Shown one piece after another: positions 8,574 to 16,572 of a DNA stretch of 64,000 nucleotides (its first letter is position 1; every line of letters starts with the position of its first letter). The stretch is from NCBI GenBank assembly GCA_021324165.1, contig JAJPJR010000079.1, positions 1-64,000 on the forward strand, in the 5' to 3' direction. Origin of the DNA: Armatimonadota bacterium (GTDB lineage: Bacteria; Armatimonadota; Fimbriimonadia; Fimbriimonadales; ATM1). The position numbers and the translations under genes are program-made. Below the pieces are notes generated by a model. That model did no database searches. It saw nothing but the letters and a program-made list of their open reading frames with translations, and had not been told where the DNA came from.

Positions 8574-9773
8574 CTACCGTTCGAACGTAACATCGGGCGT
8601 AGTTCCCGTGGGGCCTCCGTCTCCGCCGTCGTCCCGCCGATCCTCGCCTACGCTGTAGAGGCTGAACTCGCTGCCTTTGGGTGTATATCGAAAGTCGCGG
8701 CCTGTGAACGGATCGGTTCTCAAATCGAGGGGCAGCGCCCGCAGGTCAACCGGCAGGGGCTTTCTTTCTTGAACCCGCGCGATCAGCGCGCAGCGGATCG
8801 CCAGCAGCCGCAGCCGAGCTTGGTTCATCTGCCACCAACCGGGCAGATCGTCAATGGTTGAAAAGTACGCCGCGGCGAACCGCTTCCACGGCCGGTCACC
8901 CGCAGGCTGGGGCAGATCCGACCATGTTTCGGAAGGTTTGGACAGCATCTGCGCATACGCCTTCCCTTTGTCTTCGGCCTCTTGACCGAACGCCTGAAAG
9001 TATTCGACCTGCTGCTGTTCTGGTTTCGCCTTCAGGTTCACCAAGTAGCTGAACGCCGGTTGTGCGCTTGGGCCGAGCGCGTCTTGAAGCGGCTTTATAT
9101 CGTTGGAAAGGAACGCATCTTGAATCGCCTGCACCGCCCTAAGCATATTCGCCGTTTCGTTGCGTGCAGTGGACGAAGGAGAAGGCGCGTCTGTCATCGC
9201 CCGCCGAATCGCGTTGAAGAGCGATCGCAGCGCGGCAGGAGAGAGTTTATCAAGCGAATCCCAAAGCGTGGTGCAAGCGTTCGCAGCGATGGAAAAACCG
9301 AGATTCGCATCATACGCATCGCCGCCCGAAATCGCAAGCCCAAACCGGATTGCCAGTTTTGCCGTTTCCGCCGCCGCATCGGGACGATCGGATCGAAGCT
9401 GCTCGTCGAGTTGATACGCGAGCACGTTGCCCAAGAACCTCCAGCCTCTTCGATACGCGGGCGGAGCAAGCGGCGAATTCACCGCATATGCAAACTGCAC
9501 TTTGTCTTCAACGGCGCGCTCGATCTCCTGCAACGCGGTTTGGGACTTTTGCATGGCAGCGCGCTTTTCGCCGATGGTCAGGTCGGGTTTTTCGATCAGT
9601 TTTGGACAAGCGCGTTCCACTGTGGAAGCCGCATCTAACAGAAGATCGAACCTGCTGTTCGATGGAACGTTCGGGTAATCTTCGAGCGGCTTTGGAAATG
9701 CGATACGCGGCGGTTTTGAGCAGCCGATGAGAAAGGCTGCCACCAACAGATACCGACATCCGTGTCGCAACAT
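8574..9773 (-). CDS. Lipoprotein of unknown function
   Basis: 399 residues from the ATG at 9771-9773. The N terminus RYLLVAAFLIGCSKPP is a type II signal peptide with a lipobox ending at Cys18. The mature part is largely alpha-helical, with a C-terminal block LPVDLRALPLDLRTDPFTGRDFRYTPKGSEFSLYSVGEDRRDDGG. That block (small hydrophobic, then DPFTGxxxxY and YSxGxDxxDDGG) resembles the C-terminal tail of secreted planctomycete/Armatimonadota proteins and of pseudopilin-like C termini, but I cannot name a family. The reading frame is open far upstream of this start, into the divergent nucleotidyltransferase; the signal peptide fixes the real start. Confidence 0.75.
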   Translation of the reverse strand: MLRHGCRYLLVAAFLIGCSKPPRIAFPKPLEDYPNVPSNSRFDLLLDAASTVERACPKLIEKPDLTIGEKRAAMQKSQTALQEIERAVEDKVQFAYAVNSPLAPPAYRRGWRFLGNVLAYQLDEQLRSDRPDAAAETAKLAIRFGLAISGGDAYDANLGFSIAANACTTLWDSLDKLSPAALRSLFNAIRRAMTDAPSPSSTARNETANMLRAVQAIQDAFLSNDIKPLQDALGPSAQPAFSYLVNLKAKPEQQQVEYFQAFGQEAEDKGKAYAQMLSKPSETWSDLPQPAGDRPWKRFAAAYFSTIDDLPGWWQMNQARLRLLAIRCALIARVQERKPLPVDLRALPLDLRTDPFTGRDFRYTPKGSEFSLYSVGEDRRDDGGDGGPTGTTPDVTFER

Positions 9774-9809
9774 GGTTTGGCTAACTCGAACGATACCGCA
9801 ATCAAACCG

Positions 9810-10739
9810 ATGAAAGGTGTGATACTTGCCGCCGGGAAAGGAACGCGCCTTTACCCCATCACCAAAATCGTTCCCAAGCCTCTGCTTCCCCTTGCGAACA
9901 AGCCCACCATTCTTTACGCATTCGAGCGGCTTGCCGAGATCGGCGTTCAAGAGATCTGCATCGTGGTGGGCGAAAATGAACCTCAGATGAGAAACGCGTT
10001 GGGTTCCACCTCGCCCTTTGATCAGCGGCTGACTTATGCCGTGCAGACTGAACCGAAAGGTCTTGCGCATGCGATGTCGTTCGCGCGCGAAACGATCGGC
10101 GGCGACGATTTTGTGATGTATTTGGGAGATGAGATTTACACCGAACCCTTGACTTCGCTTGCGCAAACGTTCGCTGCCTCGCGCTGCGCAAACTTGAACA
10201 TGGTGAAGGAGGTAGATGATCCGCGCAGGTTTGGCATTGCGAGCGTGAATGGAAACCGGATAACCAAGTTGGTTGAAAAACCCACGAATCCGGATTCGAA
10301 CTTGGCGCTTGCAGGATTGTATTTTTTTACAAAACGGATTTGGGACACGCTCAAAGATCTGCGGCCCAGCGCGCGAGGCGAATATGAAATCACCGATGCG
10401 ATTCAGATTCTTGTTGATTGGAACGAAACTGTGCTTGCCGGCGTTTATTCCGGCGGCTGGTTCGATACCGGCACTTTGGATTCGTTCCTCGACTGTTCGA
10501 ATTATCTTTTGAACGGCGGCACGCTGATTGACGAAACCGCTCAGGTCAGCGGTTCGATCGGCGGCGCGGTTTGCGTGGGAGAATCCGCCGTTGTGGAATG
10601 CGAATCTATTCAGGACTGCGTGGTGCTGCCCGGAGCCGATGTTCGATGCGAAGGTGAGATTCGGCACTGCATTCTTGCAGGGACGATTCGGTCCGACAGC
10701 CCGCTGGTCAACGCTGTGCGCTATTCCGATATGGTCTGA
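9810..10739 (+). CDS. Sugar-1-phosphate nucleotidyltransferase (RmlA/GlmU N-domain type)
   Basis: 309 residues from the ATG at 9810; the frame is open earlier but MKGVILAAGKGTRLYPITK is the family's true N terminus. LAAGKGTRL is the nucleotide-binding loop, KPLLPLANKP and MYLGDEIY (with the Mg-binding Asp) follow, and EKPTNPDSNLALAGLYFF is the sugar-binding region. The last 70 residues look like a short left-handed beta-helix (hexapeptide-like GGAVCVGESAVVECESIQDCVVLPGA), as in the long-form glucose-1-phosphate thymidylyl/uridylyltransferases. It makes an NDP-sugar, probably for surface glycans; the exact sugar and base cannot be read from sequence. It is divergent from the lipoprotein and overlaps the convergent ArgC-like gene by 19 bases. 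Confidence 0.87.
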   Translation: MKGVILAAGKGTRLYPITKIVPKPLLPLANKPTILYAFERLAEIGVQEICIVVGENEPQMRNALGSTSPFDQRLTYAVQTEPKGLAHAMSFARETIGGDDFVMYLGDEIYTEPLTSLAQTFAASRCANLNMVKEVDDPRRFGIASVNGNRITKLVEKPTNPDSNLALAGLYFFTKRIWDTLKDLRPSARGEYEITDAIQILVDWNETVLAGVYSGGWFDTGTLDSFLDCSNYLLNGGTLIDETAQVSGSIGGAVCVGESAVVECESIQDCVVLPGADVRCEGEIRHCILAGTIRSDSPLVNAVRYSDMV

Positions 10740-11428
10740 TCCAAGCCGAGCGACTCTTCGAATCCCGCCATCACGTTGAAAAGATGCACAATCTGCGCCG
10801 ATCCGGCTTTGCCGTCAATATCGGAACAGACCTCGACGCGTGCCGCTCCGCCGGTTCGCGTGTCGAGCGCATACGCGGCAAAAGGCGAGTTTTCGACTTT
10901 TGGGTCTTCAGCCGAAGTGCGAACAAAAAACGATCGTCCAAACGATTCGTTGAACATCGCTTCGATTTCATCGGGACGCACGCCGGAAACCGGGCATATG
11001 CAGCGCGCACGGATCAATCTTCCCGCCGGTTCTAACGTGCAGGTCATTTCGGCTTCGCACCCTTGTTCAAAGTTTTCGAGCGCACCTTCGCACTCTTGCA
11101 GATCGGCAGAAAACGTGAACTGAATTTGCGGCCGTCCTGAAACAACGCCGGCGCGCAAAAGCGGCCCGATCGCAATGAGCGCCAATGTGGCGCCGGCGCC
11201 GGGACAAGAAGCCTCTTGCGCGCAAACCAACGGGTTGTTGTCCATCAGTTCGATCAACCCGTACTGTTGACACGAACGGTCGGCGCTGGCAGCGCGCCGG
11301 TTTTGCGATCCAGTTTGGAACAGAATCTCGCCGTGCGCGGCGCTTTCGAACCGTTCCAAAGTCACGCGGGGATGCCGCGAAAGCAACGAAAGCAGAGCAG
11401 AATCACCTTTGGCAGCAACTTCGATCAC
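10721..11428 (-). CDS. Shortened, divergent ArgC-like protein (N-acetyl-gamma-glutamyl-phosphate reductase family)
   Basis: 235 residues against about 345 in normal ArgC. The C-terminal half follows ArgC closely: YGLIEL, then ASCPGAGATLALIAIGPLL in place of the NPGCxPTA catalytic motif (Cys kept), FGRSFFVRTS, and DIDGKAGSAQIVHLFNVMAGFEESLGL in place of DNLxKGAAGQAVQNxNLMxGxxExxGL. The N terminus begins like ArgC (LLSLLSRHPRVTL) but the GATGYxG NADP loop reads AAKGDS and about 70 residues of the Rossmann domain are missing. The catalytic His region (HLVPMxRG) reads LEPAGR. I infer that it does not bind NADP normally and may be a pseudoenzyme or a repurposed family member. True arginine-pathway neighbours are absent. 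Confidence 0.65.
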   Translation of the reverse strand: MIEVAAKGDSALLSLLSRHPRVTLERFESAAHGEILFQTGSQNRRAASADRSCQQYGLIELMDNNPLVCAQEASCPGAGATLALIAIGPLLRAGVVSGRPQIQFTFSADLQECEGALENFEQGCEAEMTCTLEPAGRLIRARCICPVSGVRPDEIEAMFNESFGRSFFVRTSAEDPKVENSPFAAYALDTRTGGAARVEVCSDIDGKAGSAQIVHLFNVMAGFEESLGLDQTISE

Positions 11429-11437
11429 AGTTCAACA

Positions 11438-12088
11438 CTACCTGAACAGGCTGTCTACCACATACCACACTCTTTCGATGAGCGCTGAGAGCCGCGTCAT
11501 GAGCGTGTTGCCAAAGAACGCTCCGAAACCGACCATCAGCCAAAACCTGCCGACACGCGCCGCAACGCGCGGAAACGCATGACGATGGTCAATCGTGAAG
11601 AAAAAGAAAAATAGTACCGAAATGAGCGCCGTTAAGAAAACGATGTTGTTGAGCGATTCCCACCAACTCACGCCGCCGTTTTGCACCATGATGGGCGACC
11701 GAAACGAAGAGGTGAGAACCGGCATCTGCTGCGTAAACTGAAGCCGAATAACTTGGCCAGCGCCTGCCCCGATCACAATTCCCACAACCAGGCGCATCAG
11801 CCATTCGGTTTTTTTGAAGTAGCCTCCATACCAGCACAAACCCAGCATGAAAACGACAATGCCGATGGCGATTGCAGAAAAATCGCGTGCGGCAATTCCG
11901 TCCATCAAAGGCATCAGCCATTTCGGCTTCAGGTATTCGAACCAGATCGCGACGGTGGCGTAGCCCACCGAAAGCCCAAGCAGAAGGTGTTCGCCGAAAC
12001 GATACGCCTTGTTTTCGCGCCATAACAAGCTCAGAATCATGATGACGCAAAGCGATCCGACTAAACTGCCGAAAAACGCGCCGTTCAT
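11438..12088 (-). CDS. Polytopic membrane protein of unknown function (pair, member 2)
   Basis: 216 residues with about six hydrophobic segments (for example FFGSLVGSLCVIMILSLLW, IAIGIVVFMLGLCWYGGYF, LVVGIVIGAGAGQVIRL, IVFLTALISVLFFFFFTI, WLMVGFGAFFGNTLM). I recognise no family. Its ATG overlaps the stop of the upstream membrane protein by four bases (ATGA), so the two are translationally coupled and probably form one complex. The ArgC-like gene starts nine bases after its stop and may belong to the same transcript. Confidence 0.65.
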   Translation of the reverse strand: MNGAFFGSLVGSLCVIMILSLLWRENKAYRFGEHLLLGLSVGYATVAIWFEYLKPKWLMPLMDGIAARDFSAIAIGIVVFMLGLCWYGGYFKKTEWLMRLVVGIVIGAGAGQVIRLQFTQQMPVLTSSFRSPIMVQNGGVSWWESLNNIVFLTALISVLFFFFFTIDHRHAFPRVAARVGRFWLMVGFGAFFGNTLMTRLSALIERVWYVVDSLFR

Positions 12089-12933
12089 GGTTTTTTTCGC
12101 TTGGCGAAATATCCGCCGACGTTTCCAAGAATGATTCCGACAATCAGCAGCAGGTGGCCGGCAGTTTGGCCGATAAGCAGACGTTCGCCGAACGTTTCAC
12201 CGCTGCGCCTTCCTTCGCGCCGAGCGATCATCTGTTCATATTCGCCGCCGCCCCTCGCGCCGATCAGAATTCCGCTCATTGTGCCCGCTGTGAAAAACGG
12301 ATAACTGAACGTGGAAGAGATCGCGGCGCAGCCCACTGCATACGGCGTTCTTCCTGCTTCCACGAAATAGGTTAAGAACTCTCGGATTTCGGCATATACC
12401 ACGCTGATGACCAATCCCCAATCTTCCGCAGTCTTCACTTTCTTCAGCCAGGCGTATGCCGATGCGGGCCGGTCATATCGGTCGGTTTTCACGTGCAGCG
12501 GAAAGTTCCGTGCAAGCGATTCCACCGAAATCGGTTTTGGGTCGGGCAAGCGGAATCCGAACGAAACCCAATCTTTTCCGTACTGTTTGCCATATTCTTT
12601 CGACAAAAGATCCATCTGTTCAAGATAAAAACGCGGCCCAAGCACGTTGCCGCTCACCAGCACGAATTTTATGTTGCGCAAGAACAGGTGCCGCACCGTT
12701 GCGATGAATTGAGCGCGCAGTTCGCCCACGGTTCCCATGTCCCAATCGCTCATCACGAGCACCGGTTTGGTGCCGTCGAGTTTTTCGATGGCATCATAAA
12801 ACGCCCGCGTTTCTTTGCTCGGCTCCACTTTCAGCGGGACGCGCGCATAGGCCGAAATCACGATGAGGCCGATCAGAGCGCCGTAAAGCCACCTCGGATC
12901 GAGCCGGTCGAGCCTCGCGAGCCGGTCGAGCAT
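12085..12933 (-). CDS. Membrane protein with a central soluble alpha/beta domain (pair, member 1)
   Basis: 282 residues. A first helix (WLYGALIGLIVISAYAR, about 14-30) leads to a soluble domain of roughly 140 residues that alternates strands and helices (KPVLVMSDWDMG, RNIKFVLVSGNVLGP, WVSFGFRLPDP, WGLVISVVY), followed by hydrophobic segments FFTAGTMSGILIGARGGG and LLLIVGIILGNVGGYFA and a basic tail. The soluble part resembles a Rossmann-like fold by pattern only. It is coupled by a four-base overlap to the next membrane protein. Function unknown. It is divergent from the prephenate dehydratase gene across 63 bases. Confidence 0.65.
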   Translation of the reverse strand: MLDRLARLDRLDPRWLYGALIGLIVISAYARVPLKVEPSKETRAFYDAIEKLDGTKPVLVMSDWDMGTVGELRAQFIATVRHLFLRNIKFVLVSGNVLGPRFYLEQMDLLSKEYGKQYGKDWVSFGFRLPDPKPISVESLARNFPLHVKTDRYDRPASAYAWLKKVKTAEDWGLVISVVYAEIREFLTYFVEAGRTPYAVGCAAISSTFSYPFFTAGTMSGILIGARGGGEYEQMIARREGRRSGETFGERLLIGQTAGHLLLIVGIILGNVGGYFAKRKKP

Positions 12934-12980
12934 GGTGGAGAGATTCGACCTCGCCGTTGGCCGTTCCTTTCAAAATGGCC

Positions 12981-12986
12981 GATAAT
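12981..12986 (+). promoter_or_regulatory. Candidate -10 element of the pheA gene (leaderless pattern)
   Basis: GATAAT lies ten bases before the ATG at 12997, with TTGGCC at 12957-12962, an 18-base spacer. There is no Shine-Dalgarno sequence between. If used, transcription would begin about four bases before the start codon. Confidence 0.35.
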
Positions 12987-12996
12987 AACGGTTCCC

Positions 12997-14094
12997 ATGG
13001 CCCCCAAACGCACAAAAACCATCCTGGATATTCGGCAGGCGATTGATAAATTGGACGAGCAGCTGATTATGCTTTTGAACCAGCGGGCCGCGTTGGCAAT
13101 TGAAGCCGGAAAGCTGAAAAAGGGCGACGATAAGCCTTATTACACGCCCGAGCGCGAGCGCGAGATCGTTCAGCGGCTTTCGGAAACGAGCCCCGGCCCA
13201 TTGCAGATTCGACAACTTCAATCCATTTATCGAGAGATCATCAGCGCCGCGCGGAGCGTGGAAAAACAGCTGACAGTTTCTTATTGGGGGCCGCCGGGAA
13301 CGTTCTCGCATCTTGCGGCAATCAAACAGTTTGGAAACAGCGTCAAGTTGAACCCGTGCGACACCATCGAAGATCTGTTCCGTTCAGTGGAGCATGGACA
13401 AGCCGATTATGGAGTTGCGCCGATCGAAAACTCTTTGGCGGGAGTTGTTCCCGAAACTCTCGATATGTTTCCGCAAACCAACGTCAAAATCTGCGCCGAA
13501 GTGTATGTGCACATCGCCCATCATCTGCTTTCGCGCGCAAAATCGCTTGCGAAAATCAAAACTGTTTATGCAGGGCCGCAGCCTGCGGCGCAATGCCGCA
13601 AATGGCTGAAAGCCAACCTTCCGAAGGCGCGCATCGAGGAGGCCGCCCCCACCGCGGCCGCAGCGAAGAAGGCGGCGGCCGACGCTTCTTCGGCGGCGAT
13701 CGGAAACGCCCTCGCAGCAGAGATCATCGGCCTGAAACCGCTCGTTGAACATATCGAAGACAACCCTAACAACCGAACCCGGTTTCTGGTGATCGGTTAC
13801 AACGAACCTCAACCGACAGGACAAGACAAAACGTCGTTCATGTTCAATCTGCGCAACCGTCCGGGCCAGCTTTATCGCGCGCTTGGCGCCTTTGAAAAAA
13901 ACGGCGTGAACCTGATGATGATCGAGAGCCGGCCCGCTCAGCGCGCAAGTTTTGAATACATTTTTTATGTGGACTGCCAGGGCCACCAACGCGATGCGAA
14001 CGTGAAAAAAGCCGCAAAAGCGCTGAAATCATTTTCGCTGGAATGCGTGCTGCTTGGAAGTTATCCAGCAGCGCACGATTCCGCGCCGAGTTAG
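12997..14094 (+). CDS. pheA: Bifunctional chorismate mutase / prephenate dehydratase
   Basis: 365 residues from the ATG at 12997; the frame is open earlier but this Met begins the mutase domain. Residues 8-90 are an AroQ-type chorismate mutase helix bundle (LDIRQAIDKLDEQLIMLLNQRAALAI, with the conserved Arg and Lys and EREIVQRL). Residues about 95-270 are prephenate dehydratase (WGPPGTFSHLAA, ADYGVAPIENSLAGVVPETLDM, and NNRTRFLVIG, the TRF catalytic motif). The rest is an ACT domain with MIESRP, the phenylalanine-binding motif, so feedback inhibition by Phe is expected. It makes phenylpyruvate from chorismate. The stop overlaps the convergent metK stop by four bases. Confidence 0.95.
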   Translation: MAPKRTKTILDIRQAIDKLDEQLIMLLNQRAALAIEAGKLKKGDDKPYYTPEREREIVQRLSETSPGPLQIRQLQSIYREIISAARSVEKQLTVSYWGPPGTFSHLAAIKQFGNSVKLNPCDTIEDLFRSVEHGQADYGVAPIENSLAGVVPETLDMFPQTNVKICAEVYVHIAHHLLSRAKSLAKIKTVYAGPQPAAQCRKWLKANLPKARIEEAAPTAAAAKKAAADASSAAIGNALAAEIIGLKPLVEHIEDNPNNRTRFLVIGYNEPQPTGQDKTSFMFNLRNRPGQLYRALGAFEKNGVNLMMIESRPAQRASFEYIFYVDCQGHQRDANVKKAAKALKSFSLECVLLGSYPAAHDSAPS

Positions 14095-15230
14095 CCCTTC
14101 AGTCGGCTGGCCATTTCGGTGCTTTCCCAGGGGAACTGCTTGTCGCCGAAATGGCCGTTTTTTGCGGTGGGAAGATATTTGAACCCGTTGCGAAGTCCCA
14201 AATGTTTAGTGATCGCCGCCGGGCTGAACTTGAACGTATCGCGCACGCGCTCTTCGATTTGCGCGACCGGAATCGCTTCGGTGCCGAACGTATCCAAAGT
14301 GATTTCGACCGGTTCGGCCACTCCGATCGCATAGGCGAGGCTCACCTGCGCCTTCCGCGCGAGTTTGGCTGCCACGATGTTTTTGGCAACGTGCCGAGCC
14401 ATATACGCCGCGCTTCGATCAACCTTTGTTGGGTCTTTTCCGCTGAACGCGCCTCCGCCGTGCGGGCAAAACCCGCCATAAGTGTCAACAATGATTTTCC
14501 GCCCGGTTACTCCGCTGTCGGCTTCCGGCCCGCCTTGTTCGAACACACCCGTCGGATTGATGTGATAAATGATGTTTTGGCAGACATCCACCCTGTCGGA
14601 ATAATGCTCCAAAACCGGATTGATAATATCCTGCTTCACGCGCTCGCGGATTTCATCTTGATTAGTGGTCGGCGTGTGCTGAATTGAACAAACGATTGTG
14701 TGCACATATCGAGGAACGCCGTTTTCATAAGCGACGGTGATTTGACATTTTCCATCGGGGCGATAGATGGACGGATGTTCGCGTTTCATTTTTGCGTGTT
14801 CGCGCATCATTGCGTGCGCCATCGCGATGGGCAGCGGCATCAGTTCCGGCGTTTCATCCACCGCCAATCCGAACATCATTCCCTGATCGCCCGCGCCTCC
14901 TGCATCCACACCTCTGGAGATATTGCTGCTTTGCTCGTGCACGGCCACCAAAACGCCGCACGTTCGGCCGTCCATTCCGCTTTCGATGTCGCTGTAGCCC
15001 ACGTCTTGAATCGTTCGACGAACGATCTTCGCCATGTCCACATACCCTTCGGTGCGGATTTCGCCGGTTACGACCGCAAAGCCCATTCCGAGCAGCGTTT
15101 CTATTGCGGTGCGGCTTTCGGGGTCTTTTTCCAGGCACTCATCCAAAATGGCATCGGAAATCTGATCGGCGACTTTATCGGGGTGGCCCTCACTCACGCT
15201 TTCGGACGTGAAAAGGCGGATGTTGGACAT
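14091..15230 (-). CDS. metK: S-adenosylmethionine synthetase
   Basis: 379 residues from the ATG at 15230. An in-frame GTG seven codons upstream is possible, but a GGAAGG at 15242-15247 and the family N terminus (NIRLFTSESVSEGHPDKVADQISDAIL) favour this start. It makes S-adenosylmethionine from ATP and methionine in the cytoplasm. Motifs: GHPDK for ATP, GAGDQGMMFG, and GGGAFSGKDPTKVDRSAAYMAR, the phosphate-binding loop and signature. Length is normal. It is convergent with pheA. The 93 bases upstream hold no SAM-riboswitch-like structure that I can see. Confidence 0.97.
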   Translation of the reverse strand: MSNIRLFTSESVSEGHPDKVADQISDAILDECLEKDPESRTAIETLLGMGFAVVTGEIRTEGYVDMAKIVRRTIQDVGYSDIESGMDGRTCGVLVAVHEQSSNISRGVDAGGAGDQGMMFGLAVDETPELMPLPIAMAHAMMREHAKMKREHPSIYRPDGKCQITVAYENGVPRYVHTIVCSIQHTPTTNQDEIRERVKQDIINPVLEHYSDRVDVCQNIIYHINPTGVFEQGGPEADSGVTGRKIIVDTYGGFCPHGGGAFSGKDPTKVDRSAAYMARHVAKNIVAAKLARKAQVSLAYAIGVAEPVEITLDTFGTEAIPVAQIEERVRDTFKFSPAAITKHLGLRNGFKYLPTAKNGHFGDKQFPWESTEMASRLKG

Positions 15231-15323
15231 GCTCGAAAGGATACCTTCCACCTTTTATGGTGCGCGATGCAACCCGTCATCCGCCCCGAAGAAGCCGTCT
15301 CCCCGAAACAAGGGGAGAGTGCC

Positions 15324-15740
15324 TTAAATTTTCAGGTCAACAATCGCGCTGATGCCGACGCCTACAACCCGCTTGATATTCTTCACAACGTCTTTCGATT
15401 CGACGGGGATGAGCGCCTTCAACCGCACGGCTCGAACGAAATCGGTTTCAAGCTGCGCAACCGCTTTCACTTTTTGAACCAACGCAGGCGGGCCCATCAC
15501 TTGCACCGCGCCGATATATCCGCCTTTTCCAACCGAAATGATTGGCACGACCTTGGTCATGAGCTGTTGCGAATCGCTGAAATTTTGAAGTTTGTTGATC
15601 GCCTTATTGATATCCGGACCGAAGCGATCTACTGCAACGCCCACACCGGCCACTTTGATCACATCGCCCAACTTGATCTGCGCATGCGCTCCAATGAGCG
15701 CCAGCGAAATCACGCAAACAAACACTCTTCTCAAACTCAT
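15324..15740 (-). CDS. Small exported protein of unknown function
   Basis: 138 residues. The start is set by a perfect GGAGG (complement of 15747-15751), which lies six bases from the ATG at 15740 and directly against the alternative ATG at 15746. The N terminus RRVFVCVISLALIGAHA is a signal peptide. The mature part is about 115 residues with repeated short Val-Gly-rich strands (LGDVIKVAGVGVAVDRFG, VVPIISVGKGGYIGAVQV, VVGVGISAIVDLKI). I recognise no family. It is upstream of metK on the same strand with a 93-base gap that contains a CTCCCC/GGGGAG hairpin. Confidence 0.7.
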   Translation of the reverse strand: MSLRRVFVCVISLALIGAHAQIKLGDVIKVAGVGVAVDRFGPDINKAINKLQNFSDSQQLMTKVVPIISVGKGGYIGAVQVMGPPALVQKVKAVAQLETDFVRAVRLKALIPVESKDVVKNIKRVVGVGISAIVDLKI

Positions 15741-15746
15741 TTTCAT

Positions 15747-15751
15747 CCTCC
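15747..15751 (-). promoter_or_regulatory. Ribosome-binding site deciding the start at 15740
   Basis: GGAGG on the minus strand, six bases before the second of two ATGs (15740) and zero bases before the first (15746). Spacing selects the second. Confidence 0.7.
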
Positions 15752-15819
15752 TTTTTGAGAGATTTTAGCGCATAGACGGCAGCGATGACAAAACGGCGGC
15801 TTCGCCGAGCCCGATTCAA

Positions 15820-16488
15820 TCAGCCGATGGAAGGAGAGTGCATCTGATTTGGCTCGGTTTTCGGCGCCTGTTTGCCCGTAAGCTGCGCGTACTTAATCAG
15901 ATGCCCTTTGCGGAAACCGTCCCACGTAACCAGCCGAATGAGCGTCGGCGCATCCCGCTCGATATCTTCTGCTGTCAGTTTCCAATGCGACACCTCATCA
16001 ATCGGCTTGCCGTTCGACCGCTTCAAGTGATCAATATGCCACGCGACCTGCAACAAATTGACTAACAGCATCGGCGTTCCAAAAACTGCGCCCATCTTCG
16101 AATCGGTGAGCGTGGGCGTCCCATAAATGGAAGTCTGCCAACCTTGGTCATTCCTTATCACTAACCTGCAGCTGCCCTGAGCGCCGCCCCCTTGAACGCG
16201 GGTTTCCTCTTGCACAACCTTCCGGTACCCCGCGATTCGAGGCTCGATCAAGAGCCGATACGCTTCCCGGAGCGACTCGAGGGTTACGCCTGTAAGCTCC
16301 TTCTCTTCAGGCATCATGTAGTCGAACAGAAGGTCTGTGTCGCCGAACAGTTCCGCATAGGCGATTCTGCGCGCGTGATCTGCCATCGTCACCGGACGGA
16401 AGTGAAGATAAATTGCGATTGATCCCGCAGCTGTGACCTTCAGCGCCAACGCAATAAGAGGATTTCTCCTCAAGCCCATTTTAAGCAC
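15820..16488 (-). CDS. Membrane-anchored or exported protein of unknown function
   Basis: 222 residues from a GTG; the ATG three codons later (16479) is equally possible. A hydrophobic N-terminal segment (PLIALALKVTAAGSIAIYLHF) is followed by a soluble domain of about 180 residues with ARRIAYAELFGDTDLLFDYMMPEEKEL and a middle beta-rich part. The composition suggests a helical NTF2-like or DUF-type domain, but I cannot place it. TAAAAT lies 3 bases before the GTG and 12 before the ATG, a possible -10 element. The pseudogene at 16573 lies upstream with an 84-base gap. Confidence 0.6.
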   Translation of the reverse strand: MLKMGLRRNPLIALALKVTAAGSIAIYLHFRPVTMADHARRIAYAELFGDTDLLFDYMMPEEKELTGVTLESLREAYRLLIEPRIAGYRKVVQEETRVQGGGAQGSCRLVIRNDQGWQTSIYGTPTLTDSKMGAVFGTPMLLVNLLQVAWHIDHLKRSNGKPIDEVSHWKLTAEDIERDAPTLIRLVTWDGFRKGHLIKYAQLTGKQAPKTEPNQMHSPSIG

Positions 16489-16572
16489 GTGATTTTAGTT
16501 TGGAAGCGAAACGGGGATTTAACACACGCCGTGCCCTTGAGCAATGCGGCAGTTGAAGGTCAAACTGTTTCA

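Noticed and set aside
15231-15323. SAM riboswitch before metK
   Set aside because: Only 93 bases are available and they hold a simple CTCCCC/GGGGAG hairpin without the paired regions expected of a SAM riboswitch.
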